Source: Ignavibacteria bacterium
GTDB lineage: Bacteria > Bacteroidota > Ignavibacteria > UBA10030 > SZUA-254
NCBI GenBank assembly: GCA_016178595.1
Contig: JACOSY010000045.1
Location: 1-63,219 of the forward strand
Direction: 5' to 3'
Length of the DNA stretch: 63,219 nt
Part shown: positions 8,444 through 16,672 of the stretch, in pieces
Numbering within the stretch: the stretch's first letter is position 1
Layout: every line of letters begins with the position of its first letter
Notes under the pieces: model-generated
What the model was told of the DNA's origin: nothing
Seen by the model: only the letters and a program-made list of their open reading frames with translations
The model's database searches: none
Translations under genes and position numbers: made by a program

Positions 8444-8484
8444 GCCTTGAGAGGGCTCCGTCCTAACCGTTAGACGATAGCGCC
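8413..8484 (-). tRNA. tRNA-Glu (anticodon CTC)
   Basis: Read on the minus strand the sequence folds into a full cloverleaf: acceptor GGCGCTA with TAGCGCT, D stem GTCT/GGAC, anticodon stem GAGCC/GGCTC with loop CTCTCAA (anticodon CTC), T stem ACGGG/CCCGT with loop TTCGATT, and discriminator A. CCA is not encoded. Its 3' end overlaps the last codons of the serine recombinase gene. Confidence 0.95.
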
Positions 8485-8687
8485 AACGTGAATGCGAATT
8501 TTTCGATTGCGGATCAATCAGGAAGAAAATCGTCAGTTGTGCTTGGAGTGCAGACAAAGATACGAAAAGTCCTTCCCAGATTCAAGCGCGTTTCTCGCAT
8601 TTATGTGCATTTGTTCCTCTCTCTTCGTATCTTGGAAACACGTATCGATCCCAGATTCTCTTATCAGAAGTTCGCTGGAGATGAAGA

Positions 8688-9434
8688 ATGCCGACGCTTG
8701 TGTTACTCCGACACGGAGAGAGTGTATGGAACAAAGAAAATCGATTTACCGGATGGACCGACGTTGATCTTTCAGAGAAAGGATGCGAGGAGGCCCGCCA
8801 TGCGGGGCAACTGCTCAAAGAGAATGGCTTTGTTTTCGAAGTTGCATTCACGTCTGTTTTGAAAAGAGCAATCCGGACGCTCTGGATTGTCTTGGATGAA
8901 ATGGATTTGACGTGGATTCCGGTCCACAATTCCTGGAAGCTGAACGAGCGTCACTATGGTGCACTGCAAGGACTGAACAAGGCCGAAATGGCGGCGAAGT
9001 ATGGTGAGAAGCAGGTCCTTGTCTGGCGCCGCCGCTATGACATCCGACCGCCGGCACTTGAGAAAAGCGACCCCCGTTACCCGGGCAACGATCGCCGGTA
9101 TCAGGCATTGGAGGAGAAAGAAATTCCCTTGACGGAATGTTTGAAAGATACTGTCGATCGGTTCCTTCCGTACTGGCATGAAGTAATCGCGCCGGCGATT
9201 CGACTGGGGAAGCGCGTCGTCATCGTGGCGCACGGGAACAGCTTGCGCGCGCTGGTGAAGTACCTTGATAATGTTTCCGATGAAGCGATTGTTGAGATGA
9301 ACATCCCGACGGGCATTCCGCTTGTCTACGAACTTGATGAACGACTGCGACCGGTACGGAGCGACTATCTTGGCGATCCCGAGAGTGTGAAACAGGCGAT
9401 GCAAACGGTTGCAAACCAGGGAAAAGCACAATAG
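8688..9434 (+). CDS. gpmA: 2,3-bisphosphoglycerate-dependent phosphoglycerate mutase
   Basis: The enzyme interconverts 3- and 2-phosphoglycerate in glycolysis and gluconeogenesis in the cytoplasm. The 248-residue product has LLRHGES (residues 6-12, phospho-acceptor His9), [15 protein letters not shown], the [14 protein letters not shown] block typical of the dPGM type, and the second catalytic His in [16 protein letters not shown]. Length matches the family. GGAG stands 10 bases before the ATG. It is the first clear housekeeping gene after the island and tRNA-Glu, and is followed after 66 bases by a same-strand nuclease-like gene, so the two may be co-transcribed. GpmA-type Glu-Ser-Val substitutions look normal. 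Confidence 0.95.
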   Translation: MPTLVLLRHGESVWNKENRFTGWTDVDLSEKGCEEARHAGQLLKENGFVFEVAFTSVLKRAIRTLWIVLDEMDLTWIPVHNSWKLNERHYGALQGLNKAEMAAKYGEKQVLVWRRRYDIRPPALEKSDPRYPGNDRRYQALEEKEIPLTECLKDTVDRFLPYWHEVIAPAIRLGKRVVIVAHGNSLRALVKYLDNVSDEAIVEMNIPTGIPLVYELDERLRPVRSDYLGDPESVKQAMQTVANQGKAQ

Positions 9435-9500
9435 ATGCCGTATGAATTCAGTGGTCAAAAGAAATGAACCCCCGAACACGATGAAGGGAAGATTCCTCTC

Positions 9501-10895
9501 ATGATGATAGAATTTCAAGGTGCCGCACGAACTGTGACTGGATCCATGCACTTCCTGCATGTGAACGATTCTCGCGTCTTGCTCGACTGCGGTCTCTTTC
9601 AGGGGCGCCGTGCCGAGGCGAATGAACGGAATCGGAAGTTTCCGTTCGATCCTGCAGCGATCGATGCAGTGGTGTTGTCTCATGCACACATCGATCATAG
9701 CGGGAACTTGCCCGGGTTAGTCAAGCAAGGATACGCGGGACCGATCTACTGCACGCTGGCGACCAAAGATCTCTGCGCAATCATGCTTGCCGATAGCGGG
9801 CACATCCAGACAAAAGACGCCGAGTTTCTCAACAAGAAACATAAAAAAAATCATGAGCCTCCTGTGGAACCGCTCTACTCGCCGGATGATGCGCAGAACG
9901 CACTCAAGCTTTTCGTCGGGCTTCCGTACGAGAAAGAGTTCAATGTCCTTCCAAACATTACAGCAAAGTTTTCAGACGCAGGGCACATTCTCGGGTCCGC
10001 ATCCATCCGGTTGACGAGCAAAGAAAACGGTACAGTGAAAACTCTTGGCTTCACGGGCGATATCGGTCGGTGGAACATGCCCATCATCAAAGACCCGGCA
10101 TTCATGGGAAACGTCGAAGCGCTCATCAGCGAAAGCACGTATGGCGGCAAGCTGCACGATCCGCCGGAGGACATGCCGAAGCAATTAGGCGCAGACCTTG
10201 CCCGCGTCATCGGTCGTGGCGGTAAAATTATTGTGCCCGCATTCAGCGTTGGAAGGACACAGGATATCATCTACGCGATCTTCAAGCTCTTCAATGCCGG
10301 GCAACTTCCGAAAATTCCCATCTATGTCGATAGCCCGCTTGCCGTGAACGCAACCGAGATCTTTCGGAATCATTTGGAATGCTTCGACGAAGAGACGTTC
10401 CAGTATGTCAACAATCATCAAGATCCATTCGGTTTGAACCAGGTGCACTACATCCGCTCGGTCGACGAATCGAAGCAGCTCAACGAACGGAGCGAGCCGT
10501 GCATGATCATCGCCGCATCGGGGATGTGTGAAGCGGGAAGGATCCTCCATCATCTTGCGAATACTATACAGGATCCTCGCAATGCAATTCTTATCGTCGG
10601 GTACCAGGCAGAGCACACGCTCGGCAAACGACTTGTCGATCAGGAGGAAGAGGTAAGAATTTTGGGAAGCTTCTATAAACGGAAGGCTGAAGTTATTGTG
10701 CACAACTCCTTCAGTGCCCACGCAGACGGGAACGAGCTTCTAAAATACGTTGGGCAATTCGACCGGAAGCAGCTCCAGAATATCTTCCTCGTCCATGGTG
10801 AATACGAGCGACAGCTCGACTTGCAGAAAGGATTGCACCAACAAGGTTCCGATCGTGTCGAGATTCCGGAACGGGGGCAGAAATTTGTGATCTAA
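9501..10895 (+). CDS. MBL-fold RNA-processing hydrolase (beta-CASP/RMMBL type)
   Basis: The 464-residue protein has the metallo-beta-lactamase metal motif HAHIDHSG (about 61-68), a later SDAGHILGS His motif, a beta-CASP insert with IIVPAFSVGRTQDIIYAI and YVDSPLAVNATEIF, and a C-terminal RMMBL region with HNSFSAHADGNELL and VHGE. This is the arrangement of the CPSF73/YsxA-like exonucleases and endonucleases acting on RNA in bacteria. No signal peptide is present, so it acts in the cytoplasm. AAGGGAAG precedes the tandem ATGATG start. Substrate is unknown; RNA turnover is an inference from the family. Confidence 0.9.
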   Translation: MMIEFQGAARTVTGSMHFLHVNDSRVLLDCGLFQGRRAEANERNRKFPFDPAAIDAVVLSHAHIDHSGNLPGLVKQGYAGPIYCTLATKDLCAIMLADSGHIQTKDAEFLNKKHKKNHEPPVEPLYSPDDAQNALKLFVGLPYEKEFNVLPNITAKFSDAGHILGSASIRLTSKENGTVKTLGFTGDIGRWNMPIIKDPAFMGNVEALISESTYGGKLHDPPEDMPKQLGADLARVIGRGGKIIVPAFSVGRTQDIIYAIFKLFNAGQLPKIPIYVDSPLAVNATEIFRNHLECFDEETFQYVNNHQDPFGLNQVHYIRSVDESKQLNERSEPCMIIAASGMCEAGRILHHLANTIQDPRNAILIVGYQAEHTLGKRLVDQEEEVRILGSFYKRKAEVIVHNSFSAHADGNELLKYVGQFDRKQLQNIFLVHGEYERQLDLQKGLHQQGSDRVEIPERGQKFVI

Positions 10896-11077
10896 TGTAC
10901 GATCACGATTGAACGAGGCGATATTTTTTTCATTCTTTATTTCACTCCTGGTTTCGATCGTTTAGAAACTTCTGTTTTGAATCTCTTCCCGCCTGCGTAG
11001 CCGAAAAGTCCGACATCCATAAGGAACTGTTGACTGGGCATGCTGTCCGTTATCCCTGCGTGGGTATCTTCAAGAAA

Positions 11078-11110
11078 GAAAAAACCGGCCTCAGCCTTGA
11101 GGACCGGCTT
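11078..11110 (-). terminator. Rho-independent terminator of the exopeptidase gene
   Basis: On the minus strand, 24 bases after the stop at 11134, a GC-rich stem (AGCCGGTCCTCA/TGAGGCCGGTT with one bulge) is followed by a run of six T. It closes the kinase-activator-peptidase unit. Confidence 0.8.
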
Positions 11111-11133
11111 CTTCACCAACATGTCGGACGTTT

Positions 11134-14100
11134 CTACTTCACGAGCGCCATCTTCCTGACTGCTGTAAAGGTTCCTCCGGTTTGCAGACCAGGATCGTGT
11201 AAGCCCTCTGCGACGATCCGATAGAAATAAACGCCCGAGGAAAGCCGGCTCGCATCGAAATCAATCCCTTGTCTTCCTTCACCCATCTGTTCATGATCAA
11301 CAAGTTTCGCAACCTCCTGACCCAGTGTATTGTTGATCGTAAGTGTTACTGTTGCTGGCGTCGGCAAATCGAATTGAATCGTCGTCGTTGGGTTGAAGGG
11401 ATTTGGATAGTTCTGGTGCAGTGCGAATTGTGTCGGTACTCGCATTCCTTCCTCGACACGCAAGACCAATGACGTAGTCTTCGGATTGGCAATCGTGACA
11501 CTTCCCTTCTCTTCCAGTCTTATTGAGCCGAACGCGGCAGCGCCATTTCCCCCGGAGAGTGCAAAACTCCCCTTCTGTGATGGATTTAGTTCCCATGTGA
11601 GAGTGAGGGGATAGCTCACTGAAGAAATCTCGATGGAGAACTGTTTGGCTTTATCAGAATACATCTCAGCCATGCGCCCACTCGAAAACCGTACGTCGAA
11701 ACTGCCTACCGGCGGACGAGGAGGAAATTCGAATCGCCCGACTTGCGTCTCTATCCCCTTTCCGAAGTAAAGGATTTGAGCGCGACCCTGTGCATCGATG
11801 ATCTGAATGAAGTTGAATGATTGCCGCTCTTCCAAACTCAGTCCGGCATGACCAGCCGTACGACTCGGCACGTTGATTCCACCTGATGAGAGAACCAGCT
11901 TTCCGGCTGAATCAACCTTCACCCAACACGCGTACCCAGACCGGATTGAATCGGCAACGAAATAGTTGCCATCATATCCAAAGAAGCTTGAGAGAACATT
12001 CGTGCCAATTGTGCCGATGGTTGAGACCGGAATGGTCGTCGAGATCGAGCCGATCATGTTCCATCCCTTCTCAACGGGGATCGTATCGCGATCAACGCGG
12101 AAGCCCGTGATATCGAATGAATCGGACGAATCGAACTTTACCCAATAGCCGCCGCCAAGCACCAGCGTCTCCTTTACAACATACGTTCCTGCATACGCGA
12201 ATGTTCTCGATGTCGCAGTCGGAAACACCGCCGTCTTACTCCAATCATCCGCTAACTGCGGCACCGAGACCATGTTCCATCCCCGCAGAGTCTCATACGT
12301 TCTTGTAATCGCGGAGTTGTTCTTCAGAACCGTCGCGAGTGCCGAGTCCACAATTGTTGTATCCGAGACGGAGGTGGCAACTAACCAGACAGAGTCCTTT
12401 GATCCGATTGAATCACTCACTCCAATCGTGACTGAGACGTTCACCGTCTTCAGTTGGCTCGCGTTGATGCTGAGGCCCGGAGTTGCTGAGACACTCCATC
12501 CCCGTAAGTCGTGCGTATTGATCTTGAGCGTATCCCATCCATTTCCGGTATTTGTTACAGGAAAGGATAGCGTCACCGTCTGGTTACTCGCACCACTGTC
12601 GCTTGATGCGGCGGTTACGTCGACTCCGCGTGTGAGGTATCCTACGAAGAACGGAGAGAATGATGCTTGTGGAAATGAAGCGGCCACTACCCACGTATCG
12701 CCGACGCGTCGTGGCGGCAGCAGCTCGGGCAATTTCTCAAAGTACGATCCATTCCAGTGGATGAGTCGCATATCTCCCGATGAAACTCCAGCGCTGTTTC
12801 GTTCGGATTCATCGACGTATGCAATGACTTGTGCGCCGAATTGTCCATTGGTTCCTCCGGTCTGCGTGAGTTGGTACCACCTTTTGAGTGTCGGACAACC
12901 AAGCTCAGTAACACCTGCGTTTGCATACGGACTGCCAGCCGTTACCGTTACTGTGCTGTTCACTTGAGTGGGCTGGACTCCACCGGTTACCGTGGCGTTC
13001 GAAACGGCATAACCATCGTTCGTGGCAAAGAACATCGGCACGTTGACAGAATTCGAACGTGTGTATGGGCCGCTCGCCGCAATTGCTGTGTTCACTTTGA
13101 GCATCGTACGTTCAATATCGACGAAGCCATAACCGTAGGTTACATCGAATCCCGGTGGACCGAGATCGATTGCCGTGCGATGAAACTTTGCCCGTACTTG
13201 CGCAGGAGTCATTGCCGGACTGCTCGACAACAGCAGCGCTGCCATCCCTGCAACGTGGGGCGCCGAAGCGGAGGTTCCATAAAATCTCATGTTCCCGCTA
13301 TCAGGATTTCCGAATCCTCCAGCTCCAGTAATCAAACCGCCGTCGATAGCAACCACATCAGGCTTCAGCCTGCTTTGGTATGCCGGAAAGTAGACATCAT
13401 AATTCCCATGAGAGCTGTAGCTCTCGATCGTGCTTGTGTTGCTGTACGGGACAGCGCCCACTGCAATCGCCTCGGCGATTCCCGGCTGTCCCCAAATGCT
13501 GTTCGCTGCCGTGTGGTATTCAACTTCCTGGCATCCCATGATGTACATTCCAAGCAACCGTGGTTGCACCCCAAGCCCACAGTGGTTGATGACGATGTTT
13601 GTTATCTTCGGCACGGTGTCTGAGTTTGTGAACTGGAGTATCTCGTATGGGTTCTGGTTCGCCATGCCACTCTGGAAGTTTGTACTCCAGGCCAGAAGGT
13701 TGACGAGGTTCGCATCATAGAGATAAAGATCGTAATCTTCTGGCGCCCCACCCCCTTGATCACCCCAGCGATCGTTCCACTCCAAGACGACTGTGAGATG
13801 CGGCGGCTCGCCCATTCCCGTATACCGCGGAATCGTTACCTGCAGTCCCGGATCAAATCCTCCTGAATTGTCAAAATTGTGAAGATTGTCGAACGGCGGT
13901 GCAGGAGCGATGCCAACTGGAATTGGACCGTTCGGGAGCGGCTTCACGCAAAAAGGAGGCACTCTCGGTGCAGGATTGATATCCTGATATGTTGCCTGGT
14001 AATGCGAACGATCTGTCGGGTTGCCTAGACCACCTCGTGCGAAGTTTCCCGCTGCGCTGATGTAGACCACGCCGGTATCGACGGCCCATCTTGCGGCTGC

Positions 14101-14958
14101 CGCGATATAACTTCGTGTTGCATTTGTTGCGTCTTCAAACATCGGTTGATCAGCGAAGAACAAGTCATCGACGATGATCCTGCAACCTTTCTCTCGTACC
14201 AGACGATAGATCGCATCCACCATTGCAACGTATCCAGCCGGATCGTGTGCTGCACCATAAAAATAGAGACTTGCATTCGGCGCGAGGTCGTGGACAATTT
14301 CCATCATCGCCGTACCCTCGTCGCCCGAACCAGTCTTATTGCCGTTGCCGAAAAAGAAGTTCGCCATACCGAAGTTCGCCGGTAGATCGAGGGAGCCTCG
14401 CGATGCAGCAAACGACACACAACCATCGGAGATAACACCGACTTTGATGCTATCGCCAGTCGCATTGAGATCGGTACGAACATTGATCGCATGATGGATG
14501 CTGTCACCTTCACTTGTGACAGAACCGGTGTTCTTCATCGCGTGTGTGATCGGACTAACAGTCAGAACCTCCTCGAGGCTCGCGACATCCTCAACCTTAT
14601 CAATCGGGACATACACCGAAATGAGCTTTGAGTAGGGGAGAGCCATCACGACGTCTCCACCCATCGCGGAGAGCTTCGACATGAGACCTGGTGAAACGTC
14701 TGTGACATTGAGGATAAGCCCAAATCTTCCCTGCTCGTCGAATCGTGTAAGTAATGTATTGAATCTCTTTTTCACATTCATGTGGCTGGCATTCTCTGAG
14801 GTGATGCCGGCTTTATGAAGTCTCTCAAGTGTAGCGGTGATGATCGATGGGATTTTCTCCACGGCAGTTAGACGAATCTTTTGCGAAAAGACAGACCCGG
14901 AAGCGAGCAACAAAAGGGCGATAAGTGGAATCCCTGCTGGTACCATCTTGTGTTTCAT
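11134..14958 (-). CDS. Secreted subtilase/sedolisin-like peptidase with T9SS sorting domain
   Basis: The ATG at 14958 follows GGAG at 6 bases and opens with a signal peptide (about 1-26, ending VFSQ). The peptidase domain shows VGVISDG (Asp about 178), GDEGTAMMEIVHDLAP (Glu about 214 where subtilisins have HGTHV) and GTSASAPHVAGMAALL (Ser about 562). This Asp-Glu-Ser set is that of sedolisin (S53)-like members of the subtilase fold. A Big/CARDB-like beta domain follows, then a tandem GWNMVSVP/GWNMIGSIS module (about 890-1060) and a C-terminal sorting domain with HQNYPNPFNPTTTIQFDLP. It would be exported by Sec and then T9SS to the cell surface. It lies directly behind a sigma-54-type promoter. 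Confidence 0.9.
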   Translation of the reverse strand: MKHKMVPAGIPLIALLLLASGSVFSQKIRLTAVEKIPSIITATLERLHKAGITSENASHMNVKKRFNTLLTRFDEQGRFGLILNVTDVSPGLMSKLSAMGGDVVMALPYSKLISVYVPIDKVEDVASLEEVLTVSPITHAMKNTGSVTSEGDSIHHAINVRTDLNATGDSIKVGVISDGCVSFAASRGSLDLPANFGMANFFFGNGNKTGSGDEGTAMMEIVHDLAPNASLYFYGAAHDPAGYVAMVDAIYRLVREKGCRIIVDDLFFADQPMFEDATNATRSYIAAAARWAVDTGVVYISAAGNFARGGLGNPTDRSHYQATYQDINPAPRVPPFCVKPLPNGPIPVGIAPAPPFDNLHNFDNSGGFDPGLQVTIPRYTGMGEPPHLTVVLEWNDRWGDQGGGAPEDYDLYLYDANLVNLLAWSTNFQSGMANQNPYEILQFTNSDTVPKITNIVINHCGLGVQPRLLGMYIMGCQEVEYHTAANSIWGQPGIAEAIAVGAVPYSNTSTIESYSSHGNYDVYFPAYQSRLKPDVVAIDGGLITGAGGFGNPDSGNMRFYGTSASAPHVAGMAALLLSSSPAMTPAQVRAKFHRTAIDLGPPGFDVTYGYGFVDIERTMLKVNTAIAASGPYTRSNSVNVPMFFATNDGYAVSNATVTGGVQPTQVNSTVTVTAGSPYANAGVTELGCPTLKRWYQLTQTGGTNGQFGAQVIAYVDESERNSAGVSSGDMRLIHWNGSYFEKLPELLPPRRVGDTWVVAASFPQASFSPFFVGYLTRGVDVTAASSDSGASNQTVTLSFPVTNTGNGWDTLKINTHDLRGWSVSATPGLSINASQLKTVNVSVTIGVSDSIGSKDSVWLVATSVSDTTIVDSALATVLKNNSAITRTYETLRGWNMVSVPQLADDWSKTAVFPTATSRTFAYAGTYVVKETLVLGGGYWVKFDSSDSFDITGFRVDRDTIPVEKGWNMIGSISTTIPVSTIGTIGTNVLSSFFGYDGNYFVADSIRSGYACWVKVDSAGKLVLSSGGINVPSRTAGHAGLSLEERQSFNFIQIIDAQGRAQILYFGKGIETQVGRFEFPPRPPVGSFDVRFSSGRMAEMYSDKAKQFSIEISSVSYPLTLTWELNPSQKGSFALSGGNGAAAFGSIRLEEKGSVTIANPKTTSLVLRVEEGMRVPTQFALHQNYPNPFNPTTTIQFDLPTPATVTLTINNTLGQEVAKLVDHEQMGEGRQGIDFDASRLSSGVYFYRIVAEGLHDPGLQTGGTFTAVRKMALVK

Positions 14959-15009
14959 GACGAACTCCATTCCTTGTTATTGTTGGTAGTAACTGTTTGC
15001 CTACCAAAA

Positions 15010-15025
15010 GGCAACTACTGTGCCG
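15010..15025 (-). promoter_or_regulatory. Sigma-54 (-24/-12) promoter of the exopeptidase gene
   Basis: On the minus strand CGGCACAGTAGTTGCC matches the RpoN consensus TGGCAC-N5-TTGC at all but the first base, with GG (-24) and GC (-12) exactly ten bases apart. Transcription would start near 15000, about 40 bases before the gene start at 14958. The gene just upstream encodes a sigma-54 activator. Confidence 0.65.
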
Positions 15026-15075
15026 CATTAAATCGCCACAGATTCCCTTTCGCAAGCGTTTCAGGGAGTTGTTGA

Positions 15076-15112
15076 TGGTCGAATTCGACCAAGCCTCAGC
15101 CGAAATCGACCA
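15076..15112 (-). promoter_or_regulatory. Duplicated palindromic activator site (UAS)
   Basis: TGGTCGAATTCGACCA (15076-15091) is a perfect 16-bp palindrome. A second, degenerate copy matching 12 of 16 bases lies at 15097-15112, with centres 21 bases (two helical turns) apart. They are about 75-110 bases upstream of the predicted sigma-54 transcription start, the usual place for enhancer-binding protein sites. Confidence 0.6.
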
Positions 15113-15138
15113 AAGCTCACGAGGCCCCTTTTATCATC

Positions 15139-16665
15139 TCAGAAAGAAAACTTTTCCCTGCGCCGCTCCAACGCTTTTCGATCGATCCCGAGCAATCGAG
15201 CAGCCTCACTGACATTTCCTCCCACTTTGTGCAATGCAAGACGGACAAGTGACCTCTCGCATGCTTCCAGAACGTCGGATGTTCCCTCATGGGTTTGGAT
15301 GTACAGTTGGAGTGCGCGTTCGAGTACAGAACCATCATCAAATGCGCTGACAAGGTTTATCGCTTCGAGATGGGCAGGTGAAATTTCTTCCTCTTGAACG
15401 AGAAGCGAGAGACGCTCGACGGTGTTTCGGAGTTCACGTACATTCCCTCGCCATTCCAGTTGAGCTAATACGTCGAGCGCAGACTTCGAGAATCGTTTTC
15501 GTTTTGCAGAGAATTCATCAAGGAATCGCTCCGCAAGAAGTCGAATGTCCTCCTTTCGTTCGCGTAATGGCGGGAGAAGGATCGGCATAACGTTGATTCG
15601 ATAGTACAAATCCTCGCGAAACTTTCCCCCATGAACAAGTTCCTCTAAGTTTCTGTTTGTCGCCGCAATAACGCGAACATCGACCGCTTTCTCGGTCGAA
15701 GAGCCTAAACGGAAGAACCGACGTTCTTCAAGCACACGGAGAAGCTTCGGTTGGAGTTCGAGCGGCATCTCAGAAATCTCGTCGAGAAAAATTGTCCCTC
15801 GGTTCGCAAGCTCGAACTTACCCATGACTGAAGATGAGGCCCCGGTAAACGCGCCACGCTCATGCCCGAAGAGCTCTGATTCGACGAGATCCGCGGGGAT
15901 TGCTGCGCAATTTATTGGAACAAAAGGTTTGTCAGCTCGATCGCTCTGGTAATGAACAGCACGAGCGACGAGCTCCTTTCCGGTGCCTGTCTCACCCTGA
16001 ATCAACACCGTTGCCCGTGATCGCGCGAGGATCGGCAATGTGGTGAGTATCTTCTTCATCGGCTCGCTGACGGCAACAATCCCATGGAGCTGGAATTGCT
16101 GCTGAAGCTCTTGCTTCAGCCGTTCGTTCTCCTCGAAGAGTTTCTCCTGAAGTTTTGCGCGAGAGATGAACTGAGCAGACTGCTGCGCAATAATGTTTGC
16201 AACCCGCAGTGAATTCTCATCAAACGTGGGTCCACCGGCGTTGTTAATCAAGTTGATGATTCCGATGACCTCTCCTTCAACGATGAGAGGTACTGCCAGA
16301 ATTGCTCCGTACCTCCGATAATGATCCGGTGCATTTTTCAAACCAACACCGGTGACGAGATTATCCGCAAGGAGAGGTATTCCCTTATCCAATACCCACC
16401 CGGCGACTGCCATGTTAACGGTATGCTCGATACTGCTTTCGGAAGGATTGGCTTGATGAACGAGTGTCTTCACAGTCTCTTTGGTGGACGGCTCAAATAG
16501 CAGGATGGAAGCCTTCTCCGCACGGCACAACGAAAGGCTCGCTTCGACGATGCCTTTCAACACACTCTCGATATCGAGGGCCGAGCTGAGTAAGAGGAGC
16601 TGAGCAAGGCGATTCAGCCCCTCAAGTTCTGCGACACGTTGTCTGAGTGCTGAGGCATCTTCCAT
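15139..16665 (-). CDS. Sigma-54-dependent activator with GAF sensor domain
   Basis: The 508-residue protein has an N-terminal GAF domain (about 25-170), a linking helix, an AAA+ domain with Walker A GETGTGKE (224-231), the sigma-54-contacting GAFTGA loop (271-276), Walker B TIFLDE (291-296), an arginine-finger region NVRELRNTVERL, and a Fis-type helix-turn-helix at the end (GNVSEAARLLGIDRKALERR). It therefore remodels RNA polymerase-RpoN after sensing a small ligand or modification through GAF. The ATG at 16665 lies 7 bases behind the kinase stop; a longer start inside the kinase gene is less likely. Its probable target is the peptidase gene downstream. Confidence 0.93.
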   Translation of the reverse strand: MEDASALRQRVAELEGLNRLAQLLLLSSALDIESVLKGIVEASLSLCRAEKASILLFEPSTKETVKTLVHQANPSESSIEHTVNMAVAGWVLDKGIPLLADNLVTGVGLKNAPDHYRRYGAILAVPLIVEGEVIGIINLINNAGGPTFDENSLRVANIIAQQSAQFISRAKLQEKLFEENERLKQELQQQFQLHGIVAVSEPMKKILTTLPILARSRATVLIQGETGTGKELVARAVHYQSDRADKPFVPINCAAIPADLVESELFGHERGAFTGASSSVMGKFELANRGTIFLDEISEMPLELQPKLLRVLEERRFFRLGSSTEKAVDVRVIAATNRNLEELVHGGKFREDLYYRINVMPILLPPLRERKEDIRLLAERFLDEFSAKRKRFSKSALDVLAQLEWRGNVRELRNTVERLSLLVQEEEISPAHLEAINLVSAFDDGSVLERALQLYIQTHEGTSDVLEACERSLVRLALHKVGGNVSEAARLLGIDRKALERRREKFSF

Positions 16666-16672
16666 GGCTCTA

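Noticed and set aside
8488-8862. A 124-codon plus-strand frame and overlapping minus-strand frames between tRNA-Glu and gpmA
   Set aside because: They overlap gpmA, have no ribosome site and read as composition-driven shadows.
8772-9698. A 308-codon minus-strand frame opposite gpmA and the MBL gene
   Set aside because: It spans two clear genes on the other strand and shows no domain; antisense shadow.
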